The notes under the pieces: model-generated
Seen by the model: only the letters and a program-made list of their open reading frames with translations
Told to the model about the DNA's origin: nothing
Databases searched by the model: none
Program-made: the position numbers and the translations under genes
Assembly: GCA_028277545.1 (NCBI GenBank)
Contig: JANQGB010000951.1
Location: 1 to 17,102, forward strand
Length of the DNA: 17,102 bases
Reading direction: 5' to 3'
Source of the DNA: Phycisphaerae bacterium
Lineage (GTDB): Bacteria; Planctomycetota; Phycisphaerae; UBA1845
Shown: positions 14,901 to 17,102 of the stretch, piece by piece
How the letters are laid out: every line of letters starts with the position of its first letter
Position numbering within the stretch: position 1 is the first letter of the stretch

Positions 14901-15406
14901 CTACGCCGATCACGCCCCCGGGTTCGGACTCGTTTCGCGTGGCGTTCTCGCCTGCGGCGGCCGGCATGCGCCAGGCGTCGTTCACAATTGCCAGCAACGA
15001 TCCGGACTTCGGCCTCCACACCGTCGCGCTGACGGGATTCGGCACCGAAGGCGACGTCGAAATCCATCCTCCGCCACCGCCGGGGGACGAACCCGATCCC
15101 GAGCCCGAGCCCGAGCCGGCCCCGGATCCAGGACCCGAGCCGCCGCCGGCTACGGAAGAGCCCGAACCGGTCGACCCCGAGCCCGCGCCGGTCGAGGACC
15201 CAGCCAAGAAGGTGTCCGGAGATGCCCCGGAAAACGGCCCAATCGAGGACGACGAGGCGACGGCCGGCGGTCAACCTGGAGGAGGCATGTGCGGTGCCGG
15301 CGGCCTGGGTACCGTGCCCGTACTGCTGCTGGGACTCGGTGGCCTGAAACTCACTCGTGGACCGCGGTGGAAGCTCGCAGCCGGATGCCAGGAGACGCGA
15401 CGGTAG
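11909..15406 (+). CDS. Large exported subtilisin-like (S8) protease with C-terminal anchor signal
   Basis: From GTG 11909 the product has 1165 residues; ATG 11921 is the alternative start and neither has a clear SD. A short signal ends at APAWA-QPSG. Residues about 50-130 resemble an I9 propeptide. The catalytic set is Asp168 (in VIADFE, not the usual D-T/S-G), His324 (GHGTSVCG), Asn418 (PTGN) and Ser641 (GGTSAAGPHVAGAAALL). Between Asp and His lies an insertion with four EF-hand-like calcium loops (Asp195, 210, 245, 276). A beta-sandwich insertion lies between Asn and Ser (about 430-560). Then come an Fn3-like domain (about 710-800), two choice-of-anchor-D-like domains (about 805-1050), a Pro/Glu linker, and PIEDDEA...MCGAGG (Cys1128), a hydrophobic stretch and basic residues. 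It probably degrades extracellular protein while held at the cell surface. The 5' end is anomalous: an in-frame TAA at 11804 interrupts an open upstream extension that supplies a basic n-region. Confidence 0.85.
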   Translation: MCAVMALVALRLTAPAWAQPSGRLTKTDARVKMLRNAARLGLKPARLGRLAPRLLRRGDQEVNVTITFNSELTNEQVEDYEGRGISFMRLPDGGLARHRHFYAAWVSEPALAALDADPNVDYIEPGSAFEWVPTLEVSSAEIQADIRHRTPVGFDFRGNQGAGVVIADFEAAGALDVFHPDFFKVEHFSPYDWIDADANGLFVPGFDYVDLNRNGQADDGERLGFHESHIINGKFDPDRDWLFADANNNGVRDYGPAAGYDESDPTYGERVFLAVDANGNHAFDVGEKLLALGESKIRAVRGADGAMYSRGVDLIDAPPDLNGHGTSVCGILVGQDAGLGRRYVGVAPDAELLVVHYSATSPNDLEAALWAKANGADVMLWEFGSWTGQFLDGSTALEQFITDEMSSGSTLQVTPTGNLASSERHARLNVGAQGTVTQPFEIPSGIQPGSIAISVLWQGQEGDVSLALRRAGSSSFTEIAEITDPSEFSLFEVDHFATRGGSLSTRGTARFDIQLYRDGATFDPAEWELQVVNNAFTSRTVHLMIQDNATTWSGGVYWTSNTTDDNTLCYPATADLSLNVGSYSVDQDPGRLSYFSSRGPRIDGVSQEGVTAPGHHDILCAQSGDVTGSWAPVRTDFGGTSAAGPHVAGAAALLMSAVPDAGIMEVYDALLQGALSDGDTGPVFNDAWGYGKLRADDAYRLLTAEVCPGLVTPVLVSPADGAVDLDPEDVTLAWQDQPEAQLYDLYFGTTDPPPFMAPNIAVSSLFAGTLEPNTTYYWQLYAKSTCGSTEASSVRYFTTGGLPAPEINLLAGGVPVGSGATVVVPETDAGGSTELTLYIENNGAEFLTLSGGPDLVSVIDGEDTFTVIEQPPAAVEPFGLESFVVEFAPQAGGTYEATLEILSDDEDEPVYQITLVGEAPRYPQIEITHSTTDENGQPVEFDVPHESVFAFPDTPVGEETELIFTIHSVGDDDLLITGEVQIAGANPDDFAVTLQPSTTPITPPGSDSFRVAFSPAAAGMRQASFTIASNDPDFGLHTVALTGFGTEGDVEIHPPPPPGDEPDPEPEPEPAPDPGPEPPPATEEPEPVDPEPAPVEDPAKKVSGDAPENGPIEDDEATAGGQPGGGMCGAGGLGTVPVLLLGLGGLKLTRGPRWKLAAGCQETRR

Positions 15407-15407
15407 C

Positions 15408-15455
15408 CTGCCCGAGCGAGGGTCGTCCCGGCGGACGACCCTCGCCCACGGGCAG
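15408..15455. terminator. Bidirectional terminator between convergent genes
   Basis: CTGCCCG (15408-15414) pairs with CGGGCAG (15449-15455). A perfect 13-bp inner stem, 15416-15428 with 15433-15445, has loop CGGC. It sits between the stop codons of the subtilase (15404-15406) and the lipoprotein (15466-15468). A competing 8-bp outer pair, TAGCCTGC (15404-15411) and GCAGGCTA (15461-15468), includes both stop codons. No T-run is present. Confidence 0.75.
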
Positions 15456-15465
15456 TGCTCGCAGG

Positions 15466-16065
15466 CTAGCGAACGTCAACTTCTACCTCGACGAAGTCGA
15501 AACTGGGCACTTCCTCGGCGATCACGCCGAAGTCAGGAGACACGACTTGTTCCCGCACTATGTCGTTTTCAACGGTCAGCCGGATGTAATGGAAGCCGGT
15601 CCGGAGAGTCACCAGCGGGTCGGCCTCCATAGAAAACTCCGTGCCGGGGGCCAGGGTGGCGGGATCGTCATCGGTGGCCCCGTTGCTCCAGCTATAGAAG
15701 ATGGCTTGGGCGCCCGCACCCGGGTCACTGTTGCTGCCCACGAGTTGGACTGTCGCCGCGCCGTGAATGGCACCTTCAATCACGAAGCCGGCCGCCGTTT
15801 CGGTCACCGTCTGCCCCGCCAGAGCAGGAACGTCCACCACCGCCGTTGGCCAGGAAGAGGTGCACTCGATCACGTTCTGTGCACACTGGCTCTGGAAAGC
15901 CACGCGCTTGGCCTCCGGCGCCAGGCCCTGTTCGGCAGCTTCGCCGTCGCCACCACCGCCTGTTGTGGCGGTGCAGGCCGGCATCAAGGCTGCCGTCAGG
16001 GCCGCAGCCCATACCCTTGCCCACGCGCCCCGCTGACAGCATCTGAACCCTAGTTCCGAACTCAT
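15466..16065 (-). CDS. Probable lipoprotein with PKD/Ig-like domain
   Basis: The product has 199 residues. A basic n-region and hydrophobic core end at Cys31 (ALMPAC), followed by a TATTGGGGDG linker as in lipoproteins, although Pro at -2 is unusual. Residues 75-170 fit a PKD-like beta-sandwich: GQTVTE, VQLVGSNSDPG, IFYSWSNGA (124-130) and FHYIRLTVENDIVRE (159-172). Such domains mediate protein or glycan binding at the cell surface; no enzyme motif is seen. Cys61 and Cys68 could form a disulfide. ATG 16065 is set by AGGGGAG (16071-16077) 5 nt upstream; an in-frame ATG at 16092 lacks this. It is convergent with the subtilase gene and tightly divergent from the next lipoprotein gene (38 bp between start codons). 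Confidence 0.7.
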   Translation of the reverse strand: MSSELGFRCCQRGAWARVWAAALTAALMPACTATTGGGGDGEAAEQGLAPEAKRVAFQSQCAQNVIECTSSWPTAVVDVPALAGQTVTETAAGFVIEGAIHGAATVQLVGSNSDPGAGAQAIFYSWSNGATDDDPATLAPGTEFSMEADPLVTLRTGFHYIRLTVENDIVREQVVSPDFGVIAEEVPSFDFVEVEVDVR

Positions 16066-16103
16066 TTGTGCTCCCCTATTGCCCGCAACCAAGGTACACT
16101 GAC

Positions 16104-16733
16104 ATGCTGGTCATGGACAAGAATACCCTGATACGTTCGATTTTCTCGGCGGGACTGTTGTTCAGTGCTGCCGGGTGCGCTCAGATGGAACTCATCTTCC
16201 ATCAGGCACCGTCGGGCAGCACGCTGGTTCAGGCGGAGCCACAGCCACTCTTCCTCCTGGCCAGCCACAGTGACAGCGCGTCGCAGGAATGGCCTGCTAC
16301 ACAGCCCAGCACTACCCAGCCCACTGCGTCAACAGCTTCCACAACGGCTCCGGCACGTGCGGTGTCCTACACCGAGCCGCGGCCCCAGTTTCAGCCAGGT
16401 TCGCTCCGTGCTTTCGGTACCCTCGGCAACTTGGTCCCCGCGGCGGGCAATGCCGGAAAGGAACTCTCTGAATCCGTGGCCTTCTCCTCTCAAGGCGTCA
16501 TTGGCCGGTCGGGACTCACAGCCCCGCCGACCATGTTGACCGGGGCCGTAATCGGCCGACCCGGTTTGCAGCGCGGACCTGCCACCGGCCTGGGGTTCGC
16601 ATCGCCGTCGGCCAACATCTTCGTCCGCCAGTTCAACCCCCTGTCCGGCCCTAACGGCCGCTGCCATGAACTGGCCCGGGCCGGCTTCTTCGGCGGCAGC
16701 GCCGCAGCCTGCACCGCGCAGCTCCGTAGGTAG
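16104..16733 (+). CDS. Unrecognised lipoprotein with Ser/Thr/Pro linker
   Basis: The product has 209 residues. SIFSAGLLFSAAGC is a good lipoprotein signal with lipid-accepting Cys25. Residues about 55-85 are a Gln/Ser/Thr/Pro/Ala linker. The remainder is Gly/Ala/Pro-rich, with an internal repeat VIGR-[SP]-GL and a C-terminal pair of cysteines (NGRCHEL, AACTAQ) that may be disulfide-bonded. No domain is recognised. ATG 16104 has AAGG (16091-16094) 9 nt upstream; ATG 16113 is the alternative. TACACT (16095-16100) could be a -10 box, which would favour the later start. The gene faces the PKD lipoprotein head to head across 38 bp, so the two probably share a control region. Confidence 0.65.
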   Translation: MLVMDKNTLIRSIFSAGLLFSAAGCAQMELIFHQAPSGSTLVQAEPQPLFLLASHSDSASQEWPATQPSTTQPTASTASTTAPARAVSYTEPRPQFQPGSLRAFGTLGNLVPAAGNAGKELSESVAFSSQGVIGRSGLTAPPTMLTGAVIGRPGLQRGPATGLGFASPSANIFVRQFNPLSGPNGRCHELARAGFFGGSAAACTAQLRR

Positions 16734-16802
16734 CCAGAACCGAACAGACACTCGCCGAGCTACCGTACAGCGATCGCAGACGATCGAGCACACGCCAAGA
16801 AC

Positions 16803-16927
16803 GAGCCGCGAGCTTCAGCTCGTGCGGACGATCAACGAAGATGAACGCGACGTTCCATTGTTGGGTCCGCGCGGACTGAAGTCCGCGGCTCATTCTTGTG
16901 GTTCGCGCGGACCGAAGTCCGCGGCTC
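16803..16927. repeat. REP-like palindromic elements (three copies)
   Basis: Two direct 24-bp copies at 16868-16891 and 16904-16927 (36-bp period, one mismatch) have the core GCGGACT-GA-AGTCCGC. A third, inverted copy lies at 16803-16826 with stem CGAGC...GCTCG. Its stem bases differ in a paired, compensatory way, so base pairing is retained. They lie between convergent genes and may act as terminators or be mobile REP-type elements. Confidence 0.65.
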
Positions 16928-16928
16928 G

Positions 16929-17102
16929 TTACTCTGGTTCACCTCCTGTTGAGGGCTGCATGAAGGCAGATCGGAAATACAAGTCGGGGTCCTGGATGAC
17001 CGACGTCAAAACGCGAGTCGCCGATCCGACATCAATCTCCACCTGCCCTCTGTCCAGATGCAACTCGCGCTGAAAAGCCAGCGTGGCGCTGCGATTCATG
17101 AC
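16929..17102 (-). CDS. Unrecognised protein, C-terminal part (cut by right edge)
   Basis: The minus strand is open from the right edge to TAA 16929-16931. The 57 visible residues include VMNRSATLAFQRELHLDRG, QVEIDVGSATRVLTSV and DPDLYFRSAFM. The hydrophobic and charged alternation and ordinary codon use look genuinely coding. An ATG lies at 17099, but only 3 nt upstream are visible, so it may be internal. No family is recognised. REP-like palindromes start right after the stop. Confidence 0.5.
   Translation of the reverse strand, partial: VMNRSATLAFQRELHLDRGQVEIDVGSATRVLTSVIQDPDLYFRSAFMQPSTGGEPE

Noticed and set aside
13274..15274. 666-codon open frame antisense to the subtilase
   Set aside because: Arg/Val/Gly-rich mirror of the subtilase reading frame, with no start signal or domain.
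1..17102. CRISPR array, IS element, prophage or attachment sites
   Set aside because: There are no regularly spaced repeats with unique spacers, no transposase or integrase frames, and no paired att-like repeats beside a tRNA.

Overview
The window is GC-rich, gene-sparse DNA from what is most likely a planctomycete (Phycisphaerae-like). Three things point there. One secreted protein carries tandem DCN-x-NG...PDECE / thrombospondin-3-like calcium modules, a style common in that phylum. Two large exported proteins end in a shared Cys/Gly-rich C-terminal anchor signal. Intergenic stretches are long, and several genes lack Shine-Dalgarno sequences. No phage, IS element, CRISPR array, rRNA or tRNA was recognised.

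Layout. 1-399 (-): N-terminus of a rhomboid-family membrane protein cut by the left edge. 739-1323 (+): DUF1801 protein with a histone-H1-like Lys/Arg tail. 1509-1613 (+): candidate 34-residue membrane protein with a good ribosome binding site. 2492-4546 (+): orphan chemoreceptor with an enlarged HBM-like sensor and an altered hairpin tip. 5123-8467 (+): exported fusion of a sialidase-type beta-propeller and a clan-GH-D-like glycoside hydrolase. 8604-8852 (+): small His/Arg-rich exported protein. 9052-9441 (-): DUF488-like protein. 9929-11491 (-) and 11909-15406 (+): a divergent pair, a modular surface protein and a large subtilase, that share choice-of-anchor-D-like domains, their initiation region and their C-terminal anchor signal. 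15466-16065 (-): PKD-like lipoprotein. 16104-16733 (+): unrecognised lipoprotein. 16929-17102 (-): C-terminus of an unrecognised protein, flanked by REP-like palindromes.

How the genes fit together. Most products appear to be exported: glycan hydrolase, protease, calcium-module surface protein and lipoproteins. The core is the divergent pair around 11.5-11.9 kb. Both proteins end in PIEDDEA...MCGAGG-x-G...LGLGG followed by basic residues. Most of the codon differences within this motif are synonymous, so the peptide itself seems to be selected. It behaves like a tripartite C-terminal sorting signal with a Cys-Gly motif, and I infer that a dedicated membrane protease or acyltransferase processes it. 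The rhomboid-family gene at the left edge is a candidate by analogy with rhombosortase only.

The second main oddity is the 5' end of the subtilase. A frame that opens at an ATG with a very strong SD (11759) is interrupted after 15 codons by TAA (11804). It then continues open through a basic signal-peptide-like n-region into the protease. This could be a nonsense mutation, a sequencing error, or a leader ORF / start-stop element.
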